From positions 34,133 through 98,132 of the forward strand of contig PLZF01000090.1 in NCBI GenBank assembly GCA_003152015.1: 64,000 bases of DNA, written 5' to 3'. A program made the translations under genes and the position numbers. The notes beneath the pieces were generated by a model that searched no databases, had not been told where the DNA came from, and saw nothing but the letters and a program-made list of their open reading frames with translations. How positions within the stretch are numbered: the stretch's first letter is position 1; each line of letters begins with the position of its first letter. The stretch is from Acidimicrobiaceae bacterium. GTDB taxonomy: Bacteria; Actinomycetota; Acidimicrobiia; Acidimicrobiales; RAAP-2. This document shows positions 29,307 through 39,214 of this stretch, in pieces.

Positions 29307-30023
29307 TCACGACGGCAATGCCTCGACGAGGGCGGCCACCATCGTGGGCCCATCGATGACTCCGCCGTCGGACGTGCCCACCAGGTCAACCACCCCCGCC
29401 ACCGCGTCGGCGAGGCCGAGCCGAGCCGACGTCCGTTCGGCGTCGGGGAGGTCCAGGACTCCTAGCAACTCGGTGGCGTCCCACTCCAGAACGCAGGCGC
29501 TGTGAAACCAGGCGCCGTTGCGGGTCCGACGCTGGGACACCCCCACCACTTTGCGCCCGTCGGAGGTGACCACCTCACCAGTCCCCACCCCTCCAAAACA
29601 GACCAACGACGACCAGCGCGTGCATGCCGCGTACCCGCCCCGGTGAGCGGACATCCCCTCGCACCCCACGGCTTCGAGCGCCGTGGTCCAGGCGTCTCCG
29701 AGCCAATCAAAAGCCCGTCCCACGTCGTCGTTCCATAGTGGATCCCCCCGCGGGACCCAGGCGTCGACCCACACCGGATCGCCCGGCATCACCAGGACGG
29801 CTCCCCCACCCGACCGGCGGCGAACCACCTCGATCCCCTGTGCCCCGGCTCGCCGGGAGTCGACCACGCCCTCGGCCTGGGTGGAACCCAACACGACGGC
29901 AGGTCCGGTCACCCGGCACACGGCAATGGCGCGTTGTGATGGGTGCGTTTCGGTCGCCGGCCACGACGCATGGAGCATTCCAGCCGCGCCGGCCCGCTCC
30001 TCGATCGACCACATGTCCCCCAT
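29307..30023 (-). CDS. Lipoate--protein ligase A family protein
   Basis: VVRRRSGGGAVLV, SDGRKVVGVSQRRTRNGAWFHSA motifs of BPL/LplA family. Confidence 0.85.
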   Translation of the reverse strand: MGDMWSIEERAGAAGMLHASWPATETHPSQRAIAVCRVTGPAVVLGSTQAEGVVDSRRAGAQGIEVVRRRSGGGAVLVMPGDPVWVDAWVPRGDPLWNDDVGRAFDWLGDAWTTALEAVGCEGMSAHRGGYAACTRWSSLVCFGGVGTGEVVTSDGRKVVGVSQRRTRNGAWFHSACVLEWDATELLGVLDLPDAERTSARLGLADAVAGVVDLVGTSDGGVIDGPTMVAALVEALPS

Positions 30024-30037
30024 CGTCGTCTATGCCT

Positions 30038-30568
30038 TCAGGCAGTCAGGGGCTCGAAGTGGTCGATGCCGCCGCCCAGATACGTACGCCAATCGTCGCT
30101 GGCTCCCCCACACGATGCGAGCAGCTGCACACGGTGGTGAGGCGCCACCGGCGTAGCTCGGAGCACCATCCCGGCCTCGTGGGGTAGTCGATCTTCCTTT
30201 CGGGTGTTGCACCACCTGCACGCCGCCACCACGTTCTCCCACGTATGTGGGCCACCTTTGCTCCGGGGGATGACATGGTCGAGATTCTCAGCCGCCGCCC
30301 CGCAGTACTGGCAGCGCGAACCGTCGCGGGCGAAGACCGTACGACGATTGACAGCCACCCGATACTGACGGGGGATGTGCACGTAACGCACCAACCTGAC
30401 CACCGAGGGCTCGGGGACTGTCACCCGTTCCGCTCGGAACACACGGTCAGTGGTGTGAAGCAGCTCGGCTTTGGTCCCCAGTACCAAAAGCACCGCCCGA
30501 CGCGAGGACACGATGCCCAATGGCTCGAAGGTGGCGTTGAGAACCAATGCCCGCCGAGAGGGTGACAT
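30038..30568 (-). CDS. HNH endonuclease
   Basis: FARDGSRCQYCGAAAENLDHVIPRSKGGPHTWENVVAACRWCNTRK. Confidence 0.92.
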   Translation of the reverse strand: MSPSRRALVLNATFEPLGIVSSRRAVLLVLGTKAELLHTTDRVFRAERVTVPEPSVVRLVRYVHIPRQYRVAVNRRTVFARDGSRCQYCGAAAENLDHVIPRSKGGPHTWENVVAACRWCNTRKEDRLPHEAGMVLRATPVAPHHRVQLLASCGGASDDWRTYLGGGIDHFEPLTA

Positions 30569-30660
30569 TGGGGACCTGACGGGGACGGGCACCATCGAAT
30601 CCCCCGTCACCGTCTTCGCCTCGGACTTCGACCGTCGAATCACTAGATCGGAAATTAGCC

Positions 30661-31005
30661 CTATCGAGCCGCCGATGGGCGATTCTCCCGATTCCCCACA
30701 TCGTGCAACGTTGGTGCCGGTGCACGAGGGGGTGACGATCTACCGACCGACCGACACCATTCAAGGAAGGACACGACGTCCGGACCATTAGGGATGGCGT
30801 CAGCGTGTCCGTAGGCTGTGACCATCCGGAACGCCCAGAGCCGTTCGTCGGGCAGAGGTAGGAACGGGCGTCGCTTCCACCAACCGGGAGCCGCCAATCG
30901 ATGAGCAGTACCGAGGGCGGTCAGCCACAGACTCGGACGGAACACCACGGCCAGTACAACCGTCGGTGCCGCCGCCCGTGAGGCCACCACTGACTCCTCA
31001 GTCAC
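30661..31005 (-). CDS. Small conserved hypothetical protein
   Basis: GTG start overlapping the ROK kinase stop (GTGA); LWLTALGTAHRLAAPGWWKRRPFLPLPDERLWAFRMVTAYGH resembles a small actinobacterial protein family. Confidence 0.65.
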   Translation of the reverse strand: MTEESVVASRAAAPTVVLAVVFRPSLWLTALGTAHRLAAPGWWKRRPFLPLPDERLWAFRMVTAYGHADAIPNGPDVVSFLEWCRSVGRSSPPRAPAPTLHDVGNRENRPSAAR

Positions 31006-31949
31006 CCGTACACCGGAGAATCGGCTCGACCGAATACGGACCGTCGACCCACCGCCGCCGCTCCCACCAGTGGACCGTCCGCCCCGAGCCCGGCGGGGAC
31101 GATGCGGGTCCCCCGGGAAAAACTCAGCCGCGCCCGGGAGTCGATCTCTGTCTGGGCGGCCGAAAAGAAGGGCTCGCCGAACCCCAGGGCCACCGAGCCG
31201 GCCACCACCGCCAACTGGAAGTCCAACAAGTTGGCCACCGAGGCAACCGCTCGGCCGACAAGCGTGCCGGTTCGCCTCCGCACCTCGTCCGAGGCCTCCG
31301 TCGGAGGGCACCCGGTGATGGCCGCGATGGACGGTCCGGAAGTTTCCGCCTCCAGGCAGCCCCGGGCCCCACATACACACCGCTTCCCCTCGGGTTCTAC
31401 CATCACGTGGCCGATATGACCGGCATTTCCGCTTGCCCCATCGAGCAGTCGGCCGTCGAGCACAATCCCGGCACCGACGCCGGTGGATACCACCATGGCC
31501 ATATAGTCGCTCACCCCCACCGCGGCCCCCACCCAACCCTCCCCCAAGGCCAGCGCTTTGGCGTCATTGTCCACGGCGGTCGGCAGCTGAACCAGGGCCT
31601 CGAGCCGGGCCCGGAGGGGAAAGTCCTTCCATCCCGGGATGTTGAGGGGCGCAACGGTCTGGCCCTTCGCACTCATGGGACCTCCACAGCCAACGCCGCA
31701 GACAACCGGTGACGGTGCCGGTGCCGATAAGACCTGACCGATGATCGACGACATCGACGCGAATACCACCTCGGGATCATCGTCGCTCGGGGTACGGGTT
31801 TGGGCTTCAACCAGAATGGCGCCGCGGTCATCGACAAGGCCGGCCGCCATTTTGGTACCGCCGACATCGACAGCTAATACCACCAAGCCGTCCGACAAAG
31901 GTTCAGTCGTCGCGATGGAGGCGACCGCGGATCCAGTCCCGTGGATCAT
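31002..31949 (-). CDS. ROK family protein / glucokinase
   Basis: LAVDVGGTKMAAGLVD, CGVGCGGPM, CVCGARGCLEAETSG zinc motif; start uncertain. Confidence 0.92.
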   Translation of the reverse strand: MIHGTGSAVASIATTEPLSDGLVVLAVDVGGTKMAAGLVDDRGAILVEAQTRTPSDDDPEVVFASMSSIIGQVLSAPAPSPVVCGVGCGGPMSAKGQTVAPLNIPGWKDFPLRARLEALVQLPTAVDNDAKALALGEGWVGAAVGVSDYMAMVVSTGVGAGIVLDGRLLDGASGNAGHIGHVMVEPEGKRCVCGARGCLEAETSGPSIAAITGCPPTEASDEVRRRTGTLVGRAVASVANLLDFQLAVVAGSVALGFGEPFFSAAQTEIDSRARLSFSRGTRIVPAGLGADGPLVGAAAVGRRSVFGRADSPVYG

Positions 31950-32277
31950 GAACCGCGGTGCCGATATTCCGGTTATGAATCGACCGCGAGATATCGTCGA
32001 TACCTGCTTTGCCCATGCGCCGTGCATTGTTGGCGAACACCACGGCGGAAAGGAACATGATGACGACGCCGAGGAATCCGAGCACCACCGAACTCGAGAA
32101 GGTCAGGAACATGAATACGAGGGCGGCCACGAACACCAGGGCTGACCAGATGCAGTACCTGCCGGCGTGCCGGTAGACGGTTTCGGAGCGCACTCGTTCC
32201 GCGAACGCAGGATCCTCCCGATAGAGGGATTCCTCCAGTTCGTGGAGAATTCGCTGCTCGTGATCAGAGAGCGGCAA
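31903..32277 (-). CDS. DUF3040 domain membrane protein
   Basis: MPLSDHEQRILHELEESLYREDPAFAERV plus two hydrophobic segments. Confidence 0.9.
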   Translation of the reverse strand: MPLSDHEQRILHELEESLYREDPAFAERVRSETVYRHAGRYCIWSALVFVAALVFMFLTFSSSVVLGFLGVVIMFLSAVVFANNARRMGKAGIDDISRSIHNRNIGTAVHDPRDWIRGRLHRDD

Positions 32278-32430
32278 GAACTCCTCCCCTCCGTCTAGTC
32301 ATCGATCTTGTTGTCATCCTCGACTCCATGATCGCGCACCTCCTTGCATAAAGCATCGCGCACTGCGACAAGCCCTGACAACGCAGAATCACTTTTCGCT
32401 CTCCACCCGCCCCGGGCGTCGCTGAAAGGC

Positions 32431-33846
32431 TCACGTTCGAAGGTTCCGATCCTGGTCGGGATCGTCTTTTGGCTCTGCGGCCGGGCCCCACTGGGACTCG
32501 CCCCGATCCCGGACCCGGAGCCCGTCGACCCCCACCAACGATGCAGAACCCACCGAAGCATGGCCATATCGAGCCCGGATGCTGTCCACTGCGGCCGTAA
32601 TTCCACCCCACGACTGTTGAAGGCGCTCAGCCTCCTCTCCTGCCCGGAATATCCGGTCATCGACCTCATCTTGAAGGCCATGGCCGTCGACACCCGCGTG
32701 GAGGACCACACCTTCGGCGCCCCCCAGGTCCAAGGAGAGTTGTTCGTTGGCACCGGTAGCGCCGAAACCGGACAGGCTGACCCCGAGAAGTCGGATCCCC
32801 TGGGAAAGGTCGACAGAGTCGAACAACGCCGTGGCGATCACTCCGATGGACGGCGCCGAGTCGACCGGGGTGACCATCGAATGAGATCGAGTGACCATGG
32901 TGAAGTCACCGAACTTGATCTTGACAGTGATGGTGCGGGCCCCGAGTTCGCTTCCCCGAAGGTGGGATGCAGCCGCATCCACGATCCGGGCCAAGTGGCC
33001 CCGAATGACGTCCGGGTCCCACAAGTCGGATGGGAATGTCTCTTCGTGGCCTATGGATTTCGCTTTCTGGTCGGGGATGACCTGCCGTGCATCCTCACCT
33101 CGGCACAACCCGGCCAGATGTGAGCCCTGCGCCTTTCCGAGATGCCGCTGAAGCGTGGAGGTCGGGAGAGACGCCAGATCACCGACGGTCCGTACTCCCA
33201 GCCCGTTGAGGCGGCGGGCGGACACCGGGCCCACACCCCACAGAGCCTCGATCGCCAATGGGTGGAGGAACTCGAGTTCACGGGCAACCTCGACCACGAC
33301 GATTCCCGGCCCAGGGTGAACACCCGATCGGTCAGCCACCGGTTTGGCCGCTTTCGACGCCAGTTTCGCCAACAGCTTGTTCGATGCCACTCCTACCGAA
33401 CAGGTCAGATGCAAGTCGTTCTGCACACTTCTGCGGATGTCAGCGGCGATGCTCGGGCCATCCCCGAGCAGGCGCACGGACCCCGTCACATCGAGAAACG
33501 CCTCGTCGATGGAGATCCCTTCGACCAACGGCGTCACCGTTTCGAAGATGGCGTGCAGTTTGGCGCTCTCTTCCACGTAACGGTGGTATCGGCCGTGGAC
33601 GAATACGGCCTGCGGACACAGTCGGCGGGCGACCGACGAGGGCATGGCGGAATGGACACCGAACATCCGGGCCTCGTAGGTGCAGGCAGCCACGACACCT
33701 CGGCTGCCGGCGCCCCCCACAATCACCGGGCGTCCGGCCAGAGTCGGATCGTCCAACACTTCCACCGAGGCAAAGAACGCATCCATGTCGACGTGGAGTA
33801 TCACCCGATCAACTGATGGAACCCAGCTCCCCGGGCTGCGCGCCAT
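32431..33846 (-). CDS. dinB: DNA polymerase IV (Y-family)
   Basis: ILHVDMDAFFASVEVLDDPTLAGRPVIVGG, SIDEAFLDVT, CSVGVASNKLLAKLASKAAKP. Confidence 0.96.
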   Translation of the reverse strand: MARSPGSWVPSVDRVILHVDMDAFFASVEVLDDPTLAGRPVIVGGAGSRGVVAACTYEARMFGVHSAMPSSVARRLCPQAVFVHGRYHRYVEESAKLHAIFETVTPLVEGISIDEAFLDVTGSVRLLGDGPSIAADIRRSVQNDLHLTCSVGVASNKLLAKLASKAAKPVADRSGVHPGPGIVVVEVARELEFLHPLAIEALWGVGPVSARRLNGLGVRTVGDLASLPTSTLQRHLGKAQGSHLAGLCRGEDARQVIPDQKAKSIGHEETFPSDLWDPDVIRGHLARIVDAAASHLRGSELGARTITVKIKFGDFTMVTRSHSMVTPVDSAPSIGVIATALFDSVDLSQGIRLLGVSLSGFGATGANEQLSLDLGGAEGVVLHAGVDGHGLQDEVDDRIFRAGEEAERLQQSWGGITAAVDSIRARYGHASVGSASLVGVDGLRVRDRGESQWGPAAEPKDDPDQDRNLRT

Positions 33847-33874
33847 GCCGTCAGGTTGTGGATGGGTCGGGAGG

Positions 33875-34585
33875 TCATCCACCGAGGCGCAGCCTCCGGA
33901 ACCCCTCGGCGAAGCGGACCCCGGCATTCCGGCCGGCATCCTCGGCTGCCCCATGAACCGCAGACCTGGCCCACTCGGCACCGTCGGGGAACTGACTCTG
34001 ATGGCGCCCCACCGCCAGCACCTTCACCTCGACGGTTGCCGAGATATCCACCCAGACGTCGGGTTCGAGTGTGCCCGACATCAGCACAGTGGATACCTGA
34101 TGGGCGGGTCCGGCTTCGGGGAAATACAGGGGTAGCGCCGTCGCCGGGGCCACCGCGTCGAGGACCGCCCATCCGGTGATCCGGTGATCCCGATGATTGA
34201 AATAGTCCTGTCCGAAGAAGACGGCTGTGGGATCGGGGCAGAGAACGACGTCCGGTCGGAGACGACGGATCACCGAGACAAACGCCTGCCGCAAACCGTC
34301 ATCGTCATGGAGCTCCCCATCCAGATAGTGCAGGAACTCCTGGCCGGCCAGCCCGATCAGCGCCGCGGCTTCGCCAGCCTCGACGGCTCGCCTGGTGGCC
34401 AGCTCTCCCGGATCGGCCGAAGGGTCGGTCGATCCTTTGTCCCCATCGGTGCACAGGAGGGTATGGACCTCGCTCCCCTTTGCCGCCCACGCCGCTAGCG
34501 TTCCGCCACAACCCACATCGGGATCGTCGGGATGGGCATAGATGGCGAGCGCCCGGGCGGGAGCATCCTCCAAGAGCTCCGCCAC
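33875..34585 (-). CDS. PIG-L family N-acetylglucosaminyl deacetylase-like protein
   Basis: ALAIYAHPDDPDVGCGGTLAAWAAKGSEVHTLLCTDGDKG. Confidence 0.92.
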   Translation of the reverse strand: MAELLEDAPARALAIYAHPDDPDVGCGGTLAAWAAKGSEVHTLLCTDGDKGSTDPSADPGELATRRAVEAGEAAALIGLAGQEFLHYLDGELHDDDGLRQAFVSVIRRLRPDVVLCPDPTAVFFGQDYFNHRDHRITGWAVLDAVAPATALPLYFPEAGPAHQVSTVLMSGTLEPDVWVDISATVEVKVLAVGRHQSQFPDGAEWARSAVHGAAEDAGRNAGVRFAEGFRRLRLGG

Positions 34586-34587
34586 GC

Positions 34588-35061
34588 CTACGACCCGATC
34601 TGCTTGGGGGCAGTGGTCTTGGTCAGGAGCCCGACCTCGCGCCGAAAATCGTCAACACCTTCAAAACCCTTGTACACGCTGGCGAACCGGAGATATGCCA
34701 CCTCGTCCACTAACCTCAGCCGATCAAGCACCGCAAGGCCGATCTGCTCAGTCGTTGGCACAGTGCCATCCTCCCGCAAGGCATCCTCGACAGCTTGCGC
34801 CACCCCTTCGAGCTGTTTCTCAGAGACCGGTCGGTTCTTCGTCGCGGCTCGCAAGCCGTTGATGACCTTCATCCGATCGAATGGTGCACGGAGCCCCGAA
34901 CGCTTCACGACCATCAACGGAACCTCGTCGATTCTCTCGAACGTGGTGTACCGGTGGCCGCACCCGTTGCATTCCCGACGGCGTCTGGTCGCCGCACCGT
35001 CTTCCGCCAACCGAGAGTCGACGACCCGATCATCGTCAGTCAGGCACCAGGGACACAGCAC
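34588..35061 (-). CDS. nrdR: Transcriptional repressor NrdR
   Basis: MLCPWCLTDDDRVVDSRLAEDGAATRRRRECNGCGHRYTTFERID zinc ribbon plus ATP-cone. Confidence 0.96.
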   Translation of the reverse strand: MLCPWCLTDDDRVVDSRLAEDGAATRRRRECNGCGHRYTTFERIDEVPLMVVKRSGLRAPFDRMKVINGLRAATKNRPVSEKQLEGVAQAVEDALREDGTVPTTEQIGLAVLDRLRLVDEVAYLRFASVYKGFEGVDDFRREVGLLTKTTAPKQIGS

Positions 35062-35175
35062 GCACCGAGGCTAGTGCTGCAACGAACGGCCTCGGGCGAG
35101 TCCAGCGGCGGGGGTAGTTCCTCCATTTTGTCCACATGATTGCCCCCGGGCCGGGCCGGCCCTCCTCGCCGGCGA

Positions 35176-35661
35176 TCAGGGAAGGGCTATCCGCTCGCCA
35201 GGCTCCACGCCGGAAGACCCGGTCTGCGACGCCAATTTCGCCACCATGGGTCGGGGGTCCGCGGAAGGATCCACGGCAACGGCGATGGACCATAGGGAAT
35301 CGCCGGGCTGCACGGTGTACTCAACGGCATGCCCGGCCCCCGCCAGAGCAGAACCGGGGGTGTGGGAGTGATCACCGGTTCCGCCCAGCGGAAGAGCGAG
35401 GCCGATCAGGAAAAGACCGGTGACCGCCAACATCGTGCGCCGAAGCCTGACCGCCTGCGACGTCCGGCGTCGTGTGCGGCACGCCCGTTGCCGATCGGGC
35501 ACGACCACCAGGAACGGGCCCTCGGCAGTCTCCGAGAGCGGCTCGGCACCGCTCATCGGTCGGATGACTTGGTCACCACTCATCAGCCGTAAGGACGCGC
35601 CACCCTGGCGACAACGGCCCCCAGCCCGGGCCAACGGCGATGGCATCGAGAGTGCAGCCAT
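35176..35661 (-). CDS. LysM domain membrane-anchored protein, divergent from lexA
   Basis: TM segment MLAVTGLFLIGLALPLGG then VEYTVQPGDSLWSIAVAV...GERIALP LysM; start uncertain. Confidence 0.75.
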   Translation of the reverse strand: MAALSMPSPLARAGGRCRQGGASLRLMSGDQVIRPMSGAEPLSETAEGPFLVVVPDRQRACRTRRRTSQAVRLRRTMLAVTGLFLIGLALPLGGTGDHSHTPGSALAGAGHAVEYTVQPGDSLWSIAVAVDPSADPRPMVAKLASQTGSSGVEPGERIALP

Positions 35662-35708
35662 TACCGGCCCGGCCCCATGGCCAGTCCCCGAACCGGATGC
35701 TGTTTCAT

Positions 35709-35829
35709 CGAACGTTTGTTCGTCATGGCTATATCGAATCACGAACGTCTGTTCGGTGTCAAGGCGTTTCTCGAACGGATGTTTGCTTTTTGGGATCCCC
35801 TGGGTTACCGTCTTACAAACAGATGTTCG
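35709..35829. promoter_or_regulatory. Cluster of four putative LexA (SOS) boxes between lysM gene and lexA
   Basis: CGAACGTTTGTTCG (35709-35722), CGAACGTCTGTTCG (35742-35755), CGAACGGATGTTTG (35772-35785), CAAACAGATGTTCG (35816-35829). Confidence 0.85.
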
Positions 35830-35895
35830 CCGTCACATGCCGCGTCGCCGAGCACACCGAGAGCAGCACTCCGACCGCACAGAGCAGGGGGACCC

Positions 35896-36525
35896 GTGGC
35901 CCAGGTACTGAGCATCAAGCGTAAACAGATACTGGACTGTATTTCGGAATCACTCAGGGACCGCGGGTATCCACCCTCGGTGCGAGAGATCGGCGAGTCG
36001 GTGGGCTTGGCCTCGTCTTCTACGGTCCATGCCCACCTGGCAGTGTTGCAACGCGAGGGGTATCTGAGAAGAGACCCCACCAAACCGAGGGCGATCGAGG
36101 TCCGGTTCGATCCCTCGTCCAAGGTGGTGATGGACTCGCGTCCCATTCGCCACGTTCCCCTCGTCGGTGATGTAGCCGCGGGTACCGGGGTACTCGCACA
36201 AGAGAACATTGAGGAGTTGTATCCGCTCCCCGAGGACTTCACCGGGACGGGATCGCTGTTTATGGTGAAGGTCCATGGCGACTCGATGGTGGATGACGGC
36301 ATTGTGGACGGCGACTTCGTGGTGGTCCGACAGCAACCCGAAGCCGAACGGAACGACATAGTGGTGGCCGGGATACCGGATGGGGAAGCGACGGTGAAGC
36401 GATTCTCCACCCGTGATGGCAAGGTGGTCCTGACCCCGGCCAATCAGCGCCTGACACCCATGGAGTTCGACCCGGCCGAGGTGACCATCTATGGAAAAGT
36501 GGTCACCGTCCTGCGACGCCTGTAA
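35896..36525 (+). CDS. lexA: SOS repressor LexA
   Basis: SIKRKQILDCISESLRDRGYPPSVREIGESVGLASSSTVHAHL wHTH, VAAGTGVLAQEN cleavage region, VHGDSMVDDGI S24 motif; GTG start at 35896. Confidence 0.96.
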   Translation: MAQVLSIKRKQILDCISESLRDRGYPPSVREIGESVGLASSSTVHAHLAVLQREGYLRRDPTKPRAIEVRFDPSSKVVMDSRPIRHVPLVGDVAAGTGVLAQENIEELYPLPEDFTGTGSLFMVKVHGDSMVDDGIVDGDFVVVRQQPEAERNDIVVAGIPDGEATVKRFSTRDGKVVLTPANQRLTPMEFDPAEVTIYGKVVTVLRRL

Positions 36526-36534
36526 GTCACCGAT

Positions 36535-37536
36535 TCAGAGGTTGGGGCTGGGAACCCCGATCGAGCTCATGTCGGGGTAGCGCTCCCCCGACACAACCCC
36601 TGTCGGAAATACGTCTTCGATGGCCGCCAGGTCCGCCGGTGTGAGTTCGATGGTGAGGGCGGCCACATTCTCGGCAAGATGGGTTCGCCGCTTGGTCCCT
36701 GGGATCGGCACCACGTCCTCACCACGTGATTGGACCCATGCCAGAGCCAGCTGGCCGGGCGTTGCGCCCTTCTGGTTGGCCAGCGAACGGACCCGATTGA
36801 CCAGTTCGATATTGCTGTCGAAGTTCTTCCCGGTGAACCGGGGGAGGTATTTCCGGAAGTCACCTTCGGGAAAGTCATCGGGCGAAGTGATCTGGCCGGT
36901 GAGGAAACCACGACCAAGCGGGCTGTAGGGCACAATCCCGATACCGAGCTCGCGGGCCGTCTCGATGACCCCGCCCTCGACGTCACGGCTCCAGAGAGAC
37001 CATTCGCTCTGCAGGGCGGCGATCGGGTGCACTGCATCGGCGCGTCGCAGCGTGTCGGGTGACGCCTCGGACAAACCGAGATAACCCACCTTTCCCTCCG
37101 CCACCAGTTCAGCCATGGCGCCCACTGTCTCCTCCACCGGCACCGTGCCGTCGGTTCGGTGTTGGTAGTAGAGATCGATATGGTCCACGCCCAATCGGGC
37201 CAGGGAGGCGTCGCACGATTGATGCACATACTCCGCATCACCCCGAATCGACCGATGGGTGGGATCCTCCCCCCGGACAATGCCGAATTTGGTGGCAAGG
37301 ACGACCTCATCGCGTCGGGTGGCAATCGCGCGTCCCACCAGCTCCTCGTTGACATAGGGCCCGTACATATCGGCAGTGTCGAGCAAGGTGACCCCGAGGT
37401 CGAGCGCGGCGTTGATGGTGGCAATCGACTCCGATTCGTCGCCCGGGCCATAGAACTCGCTCATCCCCATGCATCCGAGGCCCTGGGCCGACACCACCAG
37501 TCCGCCGGTGCCCAGTATGCGAGTGGGAATTGCCAT
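36535..37536 (-). CDS. Aldo/keto reductase
   Basis: [56 protein letters not shown]. Confidence 0.95.
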   Translation of the reverse strand: MAIPTRILGTGGLVVSAQGLGCMGMSEFYGPGDESESIATINAALDLGVTLLDTADMYGPYVNEELVGRAIATRRDEVVLATKFGIVRGEDPTHRSIRGDAEYVHQSCDASLARLGVDHIDLYYQHRTDGTVPVEETVGAMAELVAEGKVGYLGLSEASPDTLRRADAVHPIAALQSEWSLWSRDVEGGVIETARELGIGIVPYSPLGRGFLTGQITSPDDFPEGDFRKYLPRFTGKNFDSNIELVNRVRSLANQKGATPGQLALAWVQSRGEDVVPIPGTKRRTHLAENVAALTIELTPADLAAIEDVFPTGVVSGERYPDMSSIGVPSPNL

Positions 37537-37545
37537 ATCCCGACC

Positions 37546-38130
37546 CTACTGGGCCGGCGATTCCGCCCAGGCCGGATCACGTCCGAGGAAGGCAATCAGC
37601 CGATTGATGGCGGGGGCCCGGTCGCTCACCGGGACAATCGCACCGAACGCCATGCCCTCGCCCTGGTATTCGGGTGGGAGCGTCACCTTGGCCAGGTTCA
37701 GCACGTCGGTCGCTTCGGCTTCGGCGTAGGGACTCACCTGACCGGTGGCCGAGGCCAGGTCCCACCCGTGGGCCAGGTACTCCATCACCGTCATGTTGAA
37801 GACCATCGCCCCCGGCATCATCCCACTACCCGAGATTCGTACCTGACGGTCGAAACCGTGCTCTTCCCAGCCGGCCACAATACTGTTGGCCGCTTTGGCA
37901 AACTCGGCGGCAGCATCATGGCCACAGATGTACTCCGCCGGGTCTCCCTCGTAGGTGCGCCCGTGGCAACCGGCCTCGAACACCTGAATCCAACCCACCA
38001 TGTGGTTCATCAAGTCATGAACGCTGAACTCCTCGCACGGCGTCGGGAGCCTCCACCGATCTTCGCCCACACCGGCCACGACGGTAGTTGTCTTGGTCAG
38101 GACACCCGACAGCAGTTCAATCTCATCCAT
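37546..38130 (-). CDS. TIGR03086-type metal-binding protein (DinB / mycothiol-dependent isomerase-like fold)
   Basis: RWRLPTPCEEFSVHDLMNHMVGWIQVFEAG ... MTVMEYLAHGWDLASATG. Confidence 0.85.
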   Translation of the reverse strand: MDEIELLSGVLTKTTTVVAGVGEDRWRLPTPCEEFSVHDLMNHMVGWIQVFEAGCHGRTYEGDPAEYICGHDAAAEFAKAANSIVAGWEEHGFDRQVRISGSGMMPGAMVFNMTVMEYLAHGWDLASATGQVSPYAEAEATDVLNLAKVTLPPEYQGEGMAFGAIVPVSDRAPAINRLIAFLGRDPAWAESPAQ

Positions 38131-39214
38131 GGTTGAAATTTCCCGTCAACATCGTGGCAAGCACATCTGCGGCCTGTTCGAGTTCGGAGAGGCTCACATG
38201 TTCACCCGGCGTGTGGGCCAACAGCGGGTCGCCGGGCCCGAAGTTGGCGGCCGGTATCCCGTGAGCGGCGAAGGATGCCACGTCGGTCCACCCCACCTTG
38301 GCCTCGGGTGGGGCGCCGGTAGCGGCCACCAGCCTGGACAACAACGGAGCCCCGAGGGCTGGGGGCGCCCCTGCTACCGCCTCGACCAACTCCCATGAGT
38401 CACCAGGCTCCATCACGTGGTCAAAACGCGCCCGCACCGATGCTTCGGCCTCGGCGGCATCACGATCAGGGGCGAAACGGTGATTGATGATCACCACCGC
38501 TTCGTCGGGCACCACGTTTCCGGCCACTCCCCCTTCGACCAATACCGCTTGGAGTTGCTCGGCGTACTCGCAGCCGTCGATCACCACCCGGCGGCTCTGG
38601 TAGGCGCCGATGGCATCAAGCACGGGGCCGAGCCGGTGGATGGCATTGCGCCCGGCGAAAGGTCGGGCGGTATGGGCCCGTTCCCCGGCCATCACCATCC
38701 GGATCCGCATGGTGCCCTGACAACCCGCCTCCACCACACCGCCGGTGGGCTCCCCCAAGATGGCCGCATCGGCCTGGAGGAGCTCGGGACGCTCGTGCCA
38801 CAACACTTCAAGGCCGCTGTCGCGTCGGGCCACCTCTTCGCAGGCGTAGAAGCACCACGTGACATCCACCGCCGGCTCGGGGATGGTGCCGGCCAGGTGG
38901 AGGAAGACGGCCAGCCCCCCCTTCATGTCGGTTGCCCCGAGGCCATAGAGAATGTCACCCTCGAGCCGTGGTTCGTCGTTTCCGGCAGCAGGCGGGACGG
39001 TATCGAGATGGCCGGCCAACATCAGCCGGGTCGACCTACCGAGATCGGTCCGGGCCACCACATTGTCCCCCACCCGGTCCACAAGCAGCCACGGACAGAG
39101 CCGCAGCGCCGCTTCCACTGCGTCGGCCATGGGTCCCTCGTGATGGCTCACCGACGGGATGGCCACCAGCGACCTGGTCAGACCGAGCAGACCGCTCGGA
39201 ATGGCATCGGTCAC
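38123..39214 (-). CDS. dapE: Succinyl-diaminopimelate desuccinylase
   Basis: LMLAGHLDTVPPAAGN, GLGATDMKGGLAVFL, M20 signature; adjacent to dapD and dapC. Confidence 0.9.
   Translation of the reverse strand: MTDAIPSGLLGLTRSLVAIPSVSHHEGPMADAVEAALRLCPWLLVDRVGDNVVARTDLGRSTRLMLAGHLDTVPPAAGNDEPRLEGDILYGLGATDMKGGLAVFLHLAGTIPEPAVDVTWCFYACEEVARRDSGLEVLWHERPELLQADAAILGEPTGGVVEAGCQGTMRIRMVMAGERAHTARPFAGRNAIHRLGPVLDAIGAYQSRRVVIDGCEYAEQLQAVLVEGGVAGNVVPDEAVVIINHRFAPDRDAAEAEASVRARFDHVMEPGDSWELVEAVAGAPPALGAPLLSRLVAATGAPPEAKVGWTDVASFAAHGIPAANFGPGDPLLAHTPGEHVSLSELEQAADVLATMLTGNFNHG

Noticed and set aside
30038-30568. HNH endonuclease as mobile element or homing endonuclease
   Set aside because: Standalone small HNH proteins are common in actinobacterial chromosomes; no intron, intein, repeats or phage genes nearby.
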